This document shows, in pieces, positions 52,223 to 61,233 of a stretch of 64,000 nt of DNA. A program made the translations under genes and the position numbers. Under the pieces are notes generated by a model that had not been told where the DNA came from, did no database searches, and worked only from the letters and a program-made list of their open reading frames with translations. Every line of letters starts with the position of its first letter. Position 1 is the first letter of the stretch. The stretch is from assembly GCF_001952855.1 (NCBI RefSeq), contig NZ_LPNO01000019.1:96709-160708 (forward strand), given 5' to 3'. The DNA is from Pseudomonas sp. ATCC PTA-122608. GTDB taxonomy: Bacteria; Pseudomonadota; Gammaproteobacteria; Pseudomonadales; Pseudomonadaceae.

Positions 52223-53041
52223 TTATTCGGCTCGCGCCCGCACGTGGATAGCCGCAAAAGGCTCATTCTGGACCAGCTCGACCAAGGATTCCTTGACCAG
52301 TTCGAGGACCGCCATAAAGGTCACCACCACCCCCAGGCGCCCTTCTTCCTTGGTAAACAGTTCGACGAAAGGCACAAACCCGCCGCCCTTGAGGCGGTCC
52401 AGCACATCGCTCATGCGCTCGCGGGTGGACAGCGCCTCACGGCTGACCTGGTGGCTTTCAAACATATCGCCACGGCGCAGTACTTCGGCCATGGACATCA
52501 GCAATTCTTCCAGGCTTACGTCTGGCAGCAGTTTGCGCGCCCGGGCTTCCGGAGCGTCGAGCTTGGGCACCACCACATCGCGACCGACCCGGCTCAGGCC
52601 GTCGATGCCTTCGGCAGCGGCCTTGAAGCGTTCGTACTCCTGCAGGCGGCGGATCAGTTCGGCGCGCGGGTCATCCTCTTCCGCCTCGATGCTTTCCGAG
52701 CGCGGCAGCAACATGCGCGACTTGATCTCCGCGAGCATGGCGGCCATCACCAGGTACTCGGCGGCCAGTTCCAGGCGCACGGTCTGCATCAACTCGACAT
52801 AGCCCATGTATTGGCGGGTAATTTCCGCCACCGGGATGTCGAGGATGTTGATGTTCTGTTTGCGGATCAGGTACAGCAGCAAGTCCAGCGGGCCTTCGAA
52901 GGCTTCGAGGAAGACTTCCAGGGCGTCCGGCGGGATGTACAGGTCCAGCGGCATTTCCATGACGGCCTGGCCGTAGACCATGGCAAATGGCAGTTCCTGC
53001 TGGGCGCCCGCCTGGCTGTCGACGGCTTCCACGGCCGACAT
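52223..53041 (-). CDS. scpA: Segregation and condensation protein A
   Basis: A 272-residue kleisin. The N-terminal SMC-contacting half shows VFLEAFEGPLDLLLYLIRKQ and NILDIPVAEITRQYMGY, and the C-terminal winged helix is near EGRLGVVVTFMAVLELVKES. It bridges SMC heads with ScpB. It is placed directly after the Sua5-like gene and before scpB in one run. Confidence 0.93.
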   Translation of the reverse strand: MSAVEAVDSQAGAQQELPFAMVYGQAVMEMPLDLYIPPDALEVFLEAFEGPLDLLLYLIRKQNINILDIPVAEITRQYMGYVELMQTVRLELAAEYLVMAAMLAEIKSRMLLPRSESIEAEEDDPRAELIRRLQEYERFKAAAEGIDGLSRVGRDVVVPKLDAPEARARKLLPDVSLEELLMSMAEVLRRGDMFESHQVSREALSTRERMSDVLDRLKGGGFVPFVELFTKEEGRLGVVVTFMAVLELVKESLVELVQNEPFAAIHVRARAE

Positions 53042-53671
53042 TCAGGCCTCGACCATGAACGGTGCCGGGTCGCCACAACCCACGCGCACCACTTCCGGCT
53101 CGCCGTCGGCCAGGTTGATCACGGTGGAGGCCTTGTTGCCGCCGTAGCCGCCATCGATGATCAGGTCGACGTGCTTTTCCAGGAGGCGGCGCATTTCGTA
53201 AGGGTCGTACAACGGCTCGGTTTCACCCGGCAGGATCAGCGACACGCTCATCAGCGGCTCACCGAGTTCGGCCAGCAGCGCCAGGGCGATCGGGTGTTCC
53301 GGCACCCGCAGGCCGATGGTGCGCTTCTTCGGGTGCAGCAGCAGGCGCGGCACTTCACGGGTGGCGTTGAGGATGAAGGTGTAGGGCCCCGGCGTGTGGG
53401 CCTTGAGCAGGCGGAAGGTGCCGGTGTCGACCTTGGCGAATAGCCCCAGTTGGGACAGGTCGCTGCAAATCAGTGCGAAGTTATGGTTCTTGTCCAGGTC
53501 ACGCAAGCGTCTTACGCGCTCAACTGCATTCTTGTCGCCGATCTGGCAACCGATTGCGTAGGAGGAGTCCGTGGGGTAGATCACCACGCCACCGGCACGG
53601 ATGATCTCCACGGCCTGTTTGATCAGGCGCGCCTGCGGGTTTTCCGGATGAATCTGGAAGAATTGACTCAC
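53042..53671 (-). CDS. Sua5/YciO/YrdC-family protein (threonylcarbamoyladenylate synthase-like)
   Basis: A 209-residue protein of the YrdC/YciO fold. The ATP/tRNA-binding opening GGVVIYPTDSSYAIGCQI, the KKRTIGLRVPEHPIALALL region and the LILPGETEPL strand are present. It belongs to the YciO branch, whose role in tRNA t6A formation is less certain than TsaC. GTG at 53671 (MSQFFQIHPENPQ), with AGGTAG before it, is the start; longer frames overlap the PHP gene. Confidence 0.88.
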   Translation of the reverse strand: MSQFFQIHPENPQARLIKQAVEIIRAGGVVIYPTDSSYAIGCQIGDKNAVERVRRLRDLDKNHNFALICSDLSQLGLFAKVDTGTFRLLKAHTPGPYTFILNATREVPRLLLHPKKRTIGLRVPEHPIALALLAELGEPLMSVSLILPGETEPLYDPYEMRRLLEKHVDLIIDGGYGGNKASTVINLADGEPEVVRVGCGDPAPFMVEA

Positions 53672-53684
53672 GTGTTCTACCTGT

Positions 53685-54548
53685 TCAGACGGTGGCAATA
53701 ATGGGGTCATGTTTGAAGCGACACCAAAGGGGCGGCAAATCTTCCGGGACGGCGCGGTACTCGCCAATCTCGGACCAGCCGCCAGGGCCATGAAAATCAC
53801 TGCCGGCGCTGACCAGCAGACCAAATTCGCGGGCAAGAATCGCCAAACTACCCACCTGTTCGGCGGGTTGATGCCCGTTGACCACTTCAATTGCGTGGCC
53901 GCCCGCTCCAATATAGTCGCCAATCAACTTGCGGCGCTTGCTGCGGGTGAAATCGTAATGCCACGGGTGCGCCAGGCTGACCCAGGCACCTGCTGCCCGC
54001 AATGTGCCGACGGTGTCTTCCAGGGTTGGCCAGTGTTGCTTGACGTCCCCCAGCTTGCCGGCACCCAGCCATTTGCGGAACGCTTCGGCGCGATCCTTTA
54101 CAAAACCTTCACGCACCATCCAGTCGGCAAAGTGCGGACGGGCCGGGGCGTTGCCGCTGTCGCCCAGCTCCTGCTGGATCGCGCGGGCGCCTTCCAGACC
54201 GTTGGGCATGCCCTTGAGGGCCAGCTTGCGGCTTATTTCTTCGGACCGCAGCCAGCGGCCATCGTGCAATTTGGCGATGGCCTCCACCAGCGGCGGCGCG
54301 TTGACGTCGAAACCGTAGCCCAATACGTGGATGGTTGCGCCGCCCCAGGTGCAGGACAATTCAACCCCGTTGACCAGTTGCATGCCCAACGCATCCGCCG
54401 CTTCACGGGCCTCTGCCAGGCCTTCGAGGGTGTCGTGGTCGGTCAACGACAGGACTCGCACGCCTTTTTCAAACGCACGCGCAACCAGGACCGCGGGCGC
54501 CAGGGCGCCGTCGGAGGCTGTGCTATGGCAGTGCAAATCAACATTCAC
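53685..54548 (-). CDS. PHP-domain phosphatase (YciV/RNase AM-like)
   Basis: A 287-residue PHP-family phosphoesterase. Metal-binding motifs are VDLHCHSTASDG, SLTDHDTLEG, NGVELSC, SLAHPWHYD and SAGSDFHGPGG. Relatives hydrolyse 3',5'-nucleoside bisphosphates or trim rRNA 5' ends. GTG (MNVDLHCH) with GAGG upstream is preferred to a TTG 14 codons earlier. It is first of a PHP-Sua5-scpA-scpB run. Confidence 0.88.
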   Translation of the reverse strand: MNVDLHCHSTASDGALAPAVLVARAFEKGVRVLSLTDHDTLEGLAEAREAADALGMQLVNGVELSCTWGGATIHVLGYGFDVNAPPLVEAIAKLHDGRWLRSEEISRKLALKGMPNGLEGARAIQQELGDSGNAPARPHFADWMVREGFVKDRAEAFRKWLGAGKLGDVKQHWPTLEDTVGTLRAAGAWVSLAHPWHYDFTRSKRRKLIGDYIGAGGHAIEVVNGHQPAEQVGSLAILAREFGLLVSAGSDFHGPGGWSEIGEYRAVPEDLPPLWCRFKHDPIIATV

Positions 54549-54635
54549 GGGAGTGTGTAACCTCAAGTCAGCTGGCGCTTTCGCTACCAAGGATGTTTGT
54601 TATTATGCCGCCACATCCAGCTTCTGGCTCTTACT

Positions 54636-55232
54636 GTGAAACAATTCATCGACTTCATCCCGCTGTTGCTGTTTTTCATCGTTTACAAAATCGACCCTCG
54701 CGTTATCGATATTGCCGGCCACGAGCTGACAGTCGGTGGCATCTACAGTGCCACGGCGGTGCTGATCATCAGCTCCGTGGTGGTCTACGGCGCGCTCTTC
54801 ATCTCCCAGCGCAAGCTGGAAAAAAGCCAATGGCTGACCCTGATCGCCTGCCTCGTCTTCGGCAGCCTGACACTGGCCTTCCACAGCGAAACCTTCCTTA
54901 AATGGAAAGCCCCGGTGGTCAACTGGCTGTTCGCCCTGGCCTTTATCGGCAGCCACTTTATCGGTGACCGCTTGCTGATCAAGCGGATCATGGGCCACGC
55001 GCTGAGCTTGCCGGACCCGATCTGGGTGCGCCTGAACATCGCCTGGATCGTGTTTTTCCTGTTCTGCGGCGCCGCCAACCTGTTCGTCGCCTTCACCTTC
55101 CAGAGCTACTGGGTGGACTTCAAGGTGTTCGGCAGCCTGGGCATGACCGTGCTGTTCCTGGTCGGCCAGGGTATCTACCTGTCGCGCCACCTGCATGACA
55201 CCGACCCTACCACGCCGAAAACCGAGGACTGA
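54636..55232 (+). CDS. yciB: Inner-membrane septation protein A (YciB)
   Basis: A 198-residue, five-helix membrane protein. The start KQFIDFIPLLLFFIVYKI is diagnostic for YciB/IspA, which helps cell-envelope integrity and division. GTG at 54636 was chosen because the family begins at this motif. It is divergent from the PHP gene and 1 bp before the yciI gene. Confidence 0.93.
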   Translation: MKQFIDFIPLLLFFIVYKIDPRVIDIAGHELTVGGIYSATAVLIISSVVVYGALFISQRKLEKSQWLTLIACLVFGSLTLAFHSETFLKWKAPVVNWLFALAFIGSHFIGDRLLIKRIMGHALSLPDPIWVRLNIAWIVFFLFCGAANLFVAFTFQSYWVDFKVFGSLGMTVLFLVGQGIYLSRHLHDTDPTTPKTED

Positions 55233-55233
55233 C

Positions 55234-55533
55234 ATGCTCTACGCCATCATTGCCACCGACGTCGCCAACTCCCTGGAAAAACGCCTGGGCGTGCGCCCGG
55301 CCCACGTTGAGCGCCTGAAGCAACTGCAAGCCGAAGGCCGTATCGTGCTCGCCGGCCCGCACCCGGCAGTCGACAGCAATGACCCGGGAGACGCCGGTTT
55401 CACCGGTAGCCTGATCGTCGCCGAGTTCGCCTCCCTGGCGGCGGCGCAGGCCTGGGCCGACGCTGATCCATATGTCGCGGCCGGCGTGTATGCCCATGTT
55501 CTGGTCAAGCCGTTCAAGCAAGTCCTGCCTTGA
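55234..55533 (+). CDS. yciI: YciI-family protein
   Basis: A 99-residue ferredoxin-like-fold protein. The His/Asp pair used in the family is in RPAHVERLKQLQAEGRIVLA and ADADPYVAAGVYAHVLVKPF. Its chemistry in bacteria is not clear. It forms a pair with yciB, as in many gammaproteobacteria. Confidence 0.9.
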   Translation: MLYAIIATDVANSLEKRLGVRPAHVERLKQLQAEGRIVLAGPHPAVDSNDPGDAGFTGSLIVAEFASLAAAQAWADADPYVAAGVYAHVLVKPFKQVLP

Positions 55534-55541
55534 TTCGTTGC

Positions 55542-55566
55542 GCGCTGAACCAAATGGCTTCAGCGC
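55542..55566 (+). terminator. Hairpin after yciI
   Basis: GCGCTGAA and TTCAGCGC, an 8-bp stem with a 9-base loop, 9 bp past the yciI stop. No T run, so it is a weak terminator candidate. Confidence 0.45.
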
Positions 55567-55639
55567 ACTCCTAAACGCTCATTATTCCCGGTAACCTGCC
55601 GACAACGTTCTGAATATTCGTGTGGAATCAGGAGTTCCG

Positions 55640-56047
55640 ATGCGCTTACGTCAGTTGTGTCTGTTGGCAGTGTTAATGATCGGGGCTACGGCCCACGCTG
55701 AAGAAACCTCGAACACCGGCAGTTCCACGCCCCTGTCCTTGAGTGCCGGCAGCCAGATCACCGATTTGCAGCAACGTTTGAAAGAAAGCGAACGGCAGCG
55801 GGATGAACTGAGCAAGCAATTGCAAAGTGCTGACGCCACCCGGGAAAGTACCCAACTGAGTAAACTGCGCCAGGAGAACCAACGCCTGGTCCAGCAACTC
55901 AAAGAAGCACAGGGCAGTGCCTTGCCACGCTGGCTTACCGAGCAACAGCAATGGTTCGTGACCGGTGGAGCAGTCGCGCTGATCGCCCTGCTGTGCGGGA
56001 TCTTCGCCAGTGGCGGGCACCGGCGCCGTCGACAATGGCTAAATTGA
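55640..56047 (+). CDS. Exported coiled-coil protein with C-terminal membrane helix
   Basis: A 135-residue protein: signal peptide at 1-20 (ending ATAHA), a polar coiled coil at about 40-95 (LQQRLKESERQRDELSKQLQ), and a membrane helix at about 105-125 (WFVTGGAVALIALLCGIFAS) ending in Arg-rich residues. The layout equals the C-terminal half of YgiM-type SH3 proteins, but no SH3 domain is present. It ends 7 bp before cpxR and may be co-transcribed. Function unknown. Confidence 0.75.
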   Translation: MRLRQLCLLAVLMIGATAHAEETSNTGSSTPLSLSAGSQITDLQQRLKESERQRDELSKQLQSADATRESTQLSKLRQENQRLVQQLKEAQGSALPRWLTEQQQWFVTGGAVALIALLCGIFASGGHRRRRQWLN

Positions 56048-56054
56048 GTGAGTC

Positions 56055-56732
56055 ATGAGCGAGCTGTTACTGATAGATGATGACCAGGAGCTCTGTGAGC
56101 TGCTGACCAGTTGGTTGAGCCAGGAAGGTTTCCAGGTGCGCGCCTGCCATGACGGCTTGAGCGCCCGCAAGGCTTTGGCCGAAGCCGCCCCGGCGGCCGT
56201 AGTGCTCGACGTGATGCTGCCCGACGGCAGCGGCCTGGAGCTGCTCAAGCAATTGCGCAACGACCACCCGGAGCTGCCAGTGCTGATGCTCTCGGCTCGC
56301 GGCGAACCGCTGGACCGGATCCTCGGCCTGGAGCTGGGCGCCGACGACTACCTGGCCAAGCCCTGCGACCCTCGCGAACTGACCGCCCGCCTGCGTGCCG
56401 TGCTGCGCCGCAGTCACCCGGCCGCTGTGTCTACACAGCTGGAGCTGGGTGACCTGTGCTTCAGCCCGGTGCGTGGCGTGGTCACTATCGATGAACAGGA
56501 GTTTGCCCTGACCGTTTCCGAAAGCCGTCTGCTGGAAGCTTTGTTGCGCCAGCCGGGCGAGCCGCTGGACAAGCAGGACCTGGCGCAAATCGCCCTGGGC
56601 CGCAAGCTGACCCTGTATGACCGCAGCCTGGACATGCACGTCAGCAACCTGCGCAAGAAGATCGGCCCGCACCCGGATGGCCGGCCACGGATCGTGGCGC
56701 TGCGTAGCCGCGGCTACTACTACAGCCTCTAA
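56055..56732 (+). CDS. cpxR: OmpR-family response regulator, CpxR-like
   Basis: A 225-residue regulator. The receiver domain has the acidic pair IDDDQE, phospho-Asp in VVLDVMLPDGSG (about residue 51) and the late Lys in YLAKPCDP; a winged helix follows at about 130-223 (LDKQDLAQIALGRKLTLYDR). It is the partner of the histidine kinase after cpxP and probably controls envelope-stress genes. Confidence 0.9.
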   Translation: MSELLLIDDDQELCELLTSWLSQEGFQVRACHDGLSARKALAEAAPAAVVLDVMLPDGSGLELLKQLRNDHPELPVLMLSARGEPLDRILGLELGADDYLAKPCDPRELTARLRAVLRRSHPAAVSTQLELGDLCFSPVRGVVTIDEQEFALTVSESRLLEALLRQPGEPLDKQDLAQIALGRKLTLYDRSLDMHVSNLRKKIGPHPDGRPRIVALRSRGYYYSL

Positions 56733-56749
56733 GCACAACACCTGTCCCC

Positions 56750-56855
56750 TGTGGGAGCTGTCGAGCCTTGGCGAGGCTGCGATGGCATCACCCCGGTGCA
56801 ACGGATAGACCGCGGTGCCTGCATCGCAGCCTCGCCAAGGCTTCACAGCTGCTAC
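56750..56855. repeat. Inverted repeat (GAGCCTTGGCGAGGCTGCGATG family)
   Basis: CCTTGGCGAGGCTGCGATGG on the left and GCATCGCAGCCTCGCCAAGG on the right, with the outer bases weaker. A REP-like family distinct from the others in the window, between cpxR and the cpxP promoter. Confidence 0.85.
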
Positions 56856-56893
56856 GGTCGCCAATAGTTTTGTCAGCCCTGCCCAAAATCCTC

Positions 56894-56909
56894 TTTACCC
56901 AAGCTTTAC
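56894..56909 (-). promoter_or_regulatory. CpxR-box candidate before cpxP
   Basis: On the minus strand GTAAAGCTTGGGTAAA: two GTAAA repeats 11 bp apart, the tandem arrangement of CpxR sites. It is 80 bp before the cpxP ATG and would make cpxP self-regulated by the flanking two-component genes. Confidence 0.6.
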
Positions 56910-56989
56910 CGTCCCCTGACTGCCGCTGACCTTGTTCTCCGTAATCTACTCACATCCGGACTCACCGGAATAGAGACAGGAGAATCACC

Positions 56990-57454
56990 ATGCGCAAGAC
57001 CCTTATCGCTCTGATGTTCGCCGCTGCCCTGCCCACCGTTGCCATGGCGGCCATGCCAGAAGGCCCGGGCCCGATGGGCGGCCCTGAAGGCCACATGATG
57101 GGTGGCCCAGGCCACGGTGGTGAACACGGCATGCGGGGCAAAGGTGGCCCTTTCAGCCAGCTGGACCTGAGCCCTGAACAGCGTCAGCAGATCGGCAAAT
57201 TGATGGGCCAGCAGTGGCACGCTCGCAAAGAGCTGGTCAAGAAGTACCTGGATAAACTCCCGGCCGCTGACCAGAAAGCCATGCAAGACGAAATGGCTGC
57301 CGGCAAACAGAAAACCCAGGCCGACATCCGTGCCGTGCTGAAACCCGATCAACAGAAGAAATTCGACGAGATCGCCAAGAAACAAGCCGAGCGCCGCGCC
57401 GAGTGGAAGGAATTCCAGGCCTGGAAAGCCCAGCAGCCGCAAAAAGCGCAATAA
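56990..57454 (+). CDS. cpxP: Spy/CpxP-family periplasmic protein
   Basis: A 154-residue periplasmic helical protein with signal peptide 1-21 (ending VAMA), then a Gly/Met/His-rich segment (MGGPEGHMMGGPGHGGEHGM) that could bind metal. The two LTxxQ-like boxes are degenerate: LDLSPEQRQQIGKLM and LKPDQQKKFDEI. Members bind misfolded proteins and damp the Cpx sensor. It sits between cpxR and cpxA under a likely CpxR box. Confidence 0.85.
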   Translation: MRKTLIALMFAAALPTVAMAAMPEGPGPMGGPEGHMMGGPGHGGEHGMRGKGGPFSQLDLSPEQRQQIGKLMGQQWHARKELVKKYLDKLPAADQKAMQDEMAAGKQKTQADIRAVLKPDQQKKFDEIAKKQAERRAEWKEFQAWKAQQPQKAQ

Positions 57455-57472
57455 TGATCTAGCTTCACTCCC

Positions 57473-57502
57473 AGCCCAGTGGCCAACGCCGCTGGGCTTT
57501 TC
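57473..57502 (+). terminator. Hairpin with T run between cpxP and cpxA
   Basis: AGCCCAGTGGC and GCCGCTGGGCT form an almost perfect 11-bp stem around CAAC, followed by TTTT. It is likely a partial terminator giving more cpxP than cpxA message. Confidence 0.7.
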
Positions 57503-57519
57503 CTGTTTGAGGGTTTCTT

Positions 57520-58863
57520 GTGCGTTCATTGTTCTGGCGCGTCCTAGCCAGCTTCTGGCTGGCCATCGCCCTGGTTGCCGGGTTGTCGATCCTGCTTGGG
57601 CATATGCTCAACCAGGACGCCTGGATTCTCAGCCGCCACCCCGGGCTCAATAACCTCGCGCAGGAATGGACGCAGCTCTATGAGGCCCAAGGTGAGGACG
57701 CCGCCCAGGAGTTGCTGCAGCAGCGCAAGCGTCAGTACCACATCGACGTGCAAGTGCTTAATGAAAGTGGCGAGCCCGTGGTACGCGGCACTTTCCCGCG
57801 CCGCGCCGCCGCCCTCGAAGCCCGGCAAAACGACAGCCAGGACCGCCACCTGCCCTGGCGACGCCTGACCGCCGAGTACACCAGCGAAAAAACCGGCGAC
57901 ACTTACCTGCTGATCTACCGCATTCCCCACCCGGAGCTGGACGCCTGGCACCGCAGCAGCCTGCTTTGGCCGTTGAGTGCCCTGGCAATCGCGCTGGTGG
58001 TGCTGACCCTGTTCAGCCTGCTGGTGACGCTGTCCATCACCCGCCCCCTCAGCCGCCTGCGCAGCGCAGTGCATGACCTGGGCCAGACTACCTACCAGCA
58101 AAACAGCCTGGCGCGGCTGGCCAACCGCCGCGATGAATTCGGCGTGCTCGCTACCGACTTCAACCGCATGGGCGCCCGCCTGCAAAGCCTGATCGGCAGC
58201 CAGCGCCAATTGCTGCGGGACGTGTCCCACGAACTGCGCTCGCCCCTGGCCCGCCTGCGGATTGCCCTGGCCCTGGCAGAACGCGCCACACCCGAGGCAC
58301 GGGAGAAACTCTGGCCGCGCCTGACCCGCGAATGCGACCGCCTGGAAGCACTGATCAGCGAGATCCTGGTACTCGCCCGGGTGGATGCCGACAACGCCAG
58401 CGCCGAAGACATCGACCTCAACCCACTGCTCAAAACCCTGCAAAAAGATGCCTTGCTCGGCGCGCCGGACCAACCCGTACAGCTCAATGCCGAGGCCGGG
58501 CTGCACCTCAAGGGCTGGCCGACCATGATCGAACGCGCGGTGGACAACCTGCTGCGCAACGCCCAACGCTTCAACCCGCCGGGCCAACCGATTGAACTGG
58601 ACGCCAGACACCAGGGCGAACGCATTGTGATCAGCGTGCGCGACCACGGCCCGGGTGTGGACGCCGAACACCTGAAGCAACTGGGCGAGCCGTTTTACCG
58701 CGCCCCTGGGCAAACCGCCCAAGGCCACGGCCTGGGCCTGGCCATCGCGCGGCGCGCCGCAGAACGGCATGGCGGCAGCCTGATCCTGGCGAATCATCCT
58801 GACGGCGGTTTTATCGCCAGTGTGGATTTGCCGCTGGAGCCCGGGGTTGTCATTCAACCCTGA
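57520..58863 (+). CDS. cpxA: Sensor histidine kinase, CpxA-like
   Basis: A 447-residue membrane kinase: helices at about 8-28 and 150-175 around a periplasmic domain, HAMP to about 225, H-box RDVSHELRSPLARLRIALAL (His about residue 235), then the N-box AVDNLLRNAQRFN and G-boxes DHGPGVD and GHGLGLAIARRAAERHGG. It phosphorylates CpxR. GTG start (MRSLFWRVLASF) behind GAGGG. Confidence 0.9.
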   Translation: MRSLFWRVLASFWLAIALVAGLSILLGHMLNQDAWILSRHPGLNNLAQEWTQLYEAQGEDAAQELLQQRKRQYHIDVQVLNESGEPVVRGTFPRRAAALEARQNDSQDRHLPWRRLTAEYTSEKTGDTYLLIYRIPHPELDAWHRSSLLWPLSALAIALVVLTLFSLLVTLSITRPLSRLRSAVHDLGQTTYQQNSLARLANRRDEFGVLATDFNRMGARLQSLIGSQRQLLRDVSHELRSPLARLRIALALAERATPEAREKLWPRLTRECDRLEALISEILVLARVDADNASAEDIDLNPLLKTLQKDALLGAPDQPVQLNAEAGLHLKGWPTMIERAVDNLLRNAQRFNPPGQPIELDARHQGERIVISVRDHGPGVDAEHLKQLGEPFYRAPGQTAQGHGLGLAIARRAAERHGGSLILANHPDGGFIASVDLPLEPGVVIQP

Positions 58864-58903
58864 TGATCTTCTATGATGGTCCTTCTCATAAGGAGGGCCT
58901 TTG

Positions 58904-60253
58904 ATGACTGATCTGCTCACCCCCATCCAGGAAGCACTCGACTTACCCATCACCCCGCTGACCTTCACCGAGGCCGGCGCCCTGCCCTCGACCTTTGCCG
59001 TCACCGAACTGGCCAGCGCCAGCATCGGTGCGGCGGGCCAGGCAGTTGCCCAGTTGCTGCTGCAGCAAACCGGGCGCCTGCCCTCGGTGACCGTAGACCG
59101 GCGCCTCGCCTCATTCTGGTTCTCCTCGTCCCTGCGTCCCGATGGCTGGACCACACCGCCGCTGTGGGACCCGATTGCCGGCGACTACGCCTGCGCCGAC
59201 GGCTGGATTCGCCTGCACACCAATGCACCGCATCACCGCGCCGCCGCCGAGCGCGTACTCGGTCAGGTCGCTGACCGTAACGCGATGGCCGCGAAGGTTG
59301 CACCATGGAACGCTGCCGAGCTGGAACAGGCGATCGTCGAAGCCAACGGCTGTGCGGCGCAGATGCGCTCGTGGCAAGACTGGCAGGTGCATCCACAAGG
59401 TTTGGCGGTCAATCAGGAACCGCTGGTCCATCGCCAGACCTTTGCAGCCCTCAGCGACAAAACCTGGCTGGGCTCGGTGGCAAGGCCGCTGGCGGGCATC
59501 AAGGTGCTGGACCTGACGCGTGTATTGGCCGGCCCCACTGCCAGTCGTTTCCTGGCAGGCCTTGGCGCCGATGTACTGCGCATCGATTCCCCTGACTGGA
59601 ACGAACCCGGCGTGGTACCGGAAATGACCCTGGGCAAACGCTGCGCCCGCCTGGACCTGAAAAATGCCGACGACCGGCAAATCTTCGAAAACCTGCTCAA
59701 GGACGCCGATATTCTGCTGCACGGCTACCGCGCCGATGCATTGGAGCAGTTGGGCTACGGTGAGGCCGCGTTACAAGCCCTCGCCCCCGGCCTGATCGAC
59801 GCCAGCCTGAACGCTTACGGCTGGAGCGGCCCGTGGCGCAATCGGCGAGGGTTCGACAGCCTGGTGCAAATGAGTACCGGGATTGCCGAGGCCGGCCAGC
59901 AGTGGAAAAACTCGGACAAGCCGGTGCCGCTGCCATTGCAGGCACTGGATCACGCCACCGGGTATTTGATGGCGGCCAGTGCAATCCAGGCATTGAGTGA
60001 ACGATTGAAATCCGGGCGCGGCGGTTCGGCGCTGCTGTCCCTCGCGCGCACGGCAAAACTGTTGGTGGACGCAGGGCAAGTCCCGGAACAACTACCGCTG
60101 CGGGCCGAAGAACCGGGCGATCAAGGCTTGGTGGTGGAGCAAACAGCCTGGGGCCCGGCCCACCGGTTGCTGCCCCCGGTGACCATCAGCGGGACACCGT
60201 TGCAATGGGATTTGCCCGCTGGGGAATTGGGCTCACACCGCCCTCAGTGGTGA
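58904..60253 (+). CDS. CaiB/BaiF-family CoA transferase
   Basis: A 449-residue class III CoA transferase with an extra N-terminal half. The core PLAGIKVLDLTRVLAGPTAS and the Asp-bearing GADVLRID segment are clear; HATGYLMAASAIQALSER is the family's C-terminal helix. The first 180 residues resemble a second, degenerate CaiB domain, a known double-domain layout. AGGAGG precedes the ATG. The acid that accepts CoA is not evident. Confidence 0.85.
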   Translation: MTDLLTPIQEALDLPITPLTFTEAGALPSTFAVTELASASIGAAGQAVAQLLLQQTGRLPSVTVDRRLASFWFSSSLRPDGWTTPPLWDPIAGDYACADGWIRLHTNAPHHRAAAERVLGQVADRNAMAAKVAPWNAAELEQAIVEANGCAAQMRSWQDWQVHPQGLAVNQEPLVHRQTFAALSDKTWLGSVARPLAGIKVLDLTRVLAGPTASRFLAGLGADVLRIDSPDWNEPGVVPEMTLGKRCARLDLKNADDRQIFENLLKDADILLHGYRADALEQLGYGEAALQALAPGLIDASLNAYGWSGPWRNRRGFDSLVQMSTGIAEAGQQWKNSDKPVPLPLQALDHATGYLMAASAIQALSERLKSGRGGSALLSLARTAKLLVDAGQVPEQLPLRAEEPGDQGLVVEQTAWGPAHRLLPPVTISGTPLQWDLPAGELGSHRPQW

Positions 60254-60263
60254 GCGAAGATCC

Positions 60264-60356
60264 TGTGGCGAGGGAGCTTGCTCCCGCTGGACTGCGCAGC
60301 AGGCCCTGCTATTGGGGCCGCTTCGCGCCCCCGCGGGAGCAAGCTCCCTCGCCACA
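60264..60356. repeat. REP pair (GGCGAGGGAGCTTGCTCCCG family)
   Basis: Inverted pair starting TGTGGCGAGGGAGCTTGCTC, between the convergent CoA-transferase and alkA genes. Confidence 0.9.
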
Positions 60357-60367
60357 GGTATGCAGAA

Positions 60368-61231
60368 TCAATCCACCCGGCTCAGTGATGTCCACAAATG
60401 CTGCGCCGCATAAGCTCTAAGCGGTCGCCAGGCCTCGGCCCGCGCCAGCAACTGGCGTGGGCTTACCGGCCCGCCTTCCAGCGCCACCAGCGCATTGATC
60501 AAACCGATATCCCCCGAGGCAAACGCATCCTGCTCGCGCATCTGGCGCATGGCGATGTACTGCGCCGTCCAGTCTCCAATCCCGGGCAATGCGACCAACC
60601 GCGCCACGCCTTCCTTCAGGCTCGCCTTCGGCTGGAAAATCTGCGGGTCATCCAGTAAGGCCTGGGCCACACCCGACAAGGTGCGCCCGCGACTTTTCGG
60701 CATGCCGAGGGTCGCCAAATCTGCTGCTGCCAGCACCTCGCCTGAAGGAAATACATGGCTCACCCCGGCATGGGGCGTCACCAGCGGCGTGCCGTACTGC
60801 GCCACCAGCTTGCCCGCCAGCTTGATCGCCGCCACCACGGTAATCTGCTGGCCCAACACCGCGCGGATCGCCAACTCCAATCCATCCCAGGTTCCAGGCA
60901 CCCGCAAGCCAGGACGCGCCGCAATCAATCTCGCCATCAAGGGATCATTCGCCAGTTGCCGGTTGATCAGCGTCGGGTCAGCCGACAGGTCAAACATGTC
61001 ACGTAACCGTCGCTCAATTTCCGGCAACGCTGCCGGGTCGGGGACGTCCACCGTTACTTCAAGCCAATCACCGGCCCCGGGCGACACACTGAGCCAACCC
61101 TGCTGACCGTCGACACTGATACTGCGCGAGTACACGCCGCCGTCCACCGTCTCCAGCCCGCTGATCGCCCGCGCCGACAAGAAGCCCAACATCGCCGCCC
61201 AGTCATACGGCGCCTGATACGCCAGTTGCAT
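60368..61231 (-). CDS. alkA: DNA-3-methyladenine glycosylase II
   Basis: A 287-residue base-excision glycosylase. The AlkA N-terminal domain is at about 1-90, and the helix-hairpin-helix with catalytic Asp at about 205-240 (LVALPGIGDWTAQYIAMRQM, then DAFASGDIGL). It removes alkylated purines. The ATG follows a GAGG that lies too near it; GTG two codons earlier is possible. Its start lies next to the permease stop, so the two are translated in series. Confidence 0.9.
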   Translation of the reverse strand: MQLAYQAPYDWAAMLGFLSARAISGLETVDGGVYSRSISVDGQQGWLSVSPGAGDWLEVTVDVPDPAALPEIERRLRDMFDLSADPTLINRQLANDPLMARLIAARPGLRVPGTWDGLELAIRAVLGQQITVVAAIKLAGKLVAQYGTPLVTPHAGVSHVFPSGEVLAAADLATLGMPKSRGRTLSGVAQALLDDPQIFQPKASLKEGVARLVALPGIGDWTAQYIAMRQMREQDAFASGDIGLINALVALEGGPVSPRQLLARAEAWRPLRAYAAQHLWTSLSRVD

Positions 61232-61233
61232 CC

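Noticed and set aside
51248..53443. 731-codon open frame on the plus strand
   Set aside because: It runs exactly antisense to scpB and scpA, which have clear family motifs. Long shadow frames are expected in this high-GC codon usage.
1..60356. Regularly recurring palindromes as a possible CRISPR array
   Set aside because: The copies are kilobases apart, in inverted pairs, with no spacer ladder and no cas genes. They are REP elements.
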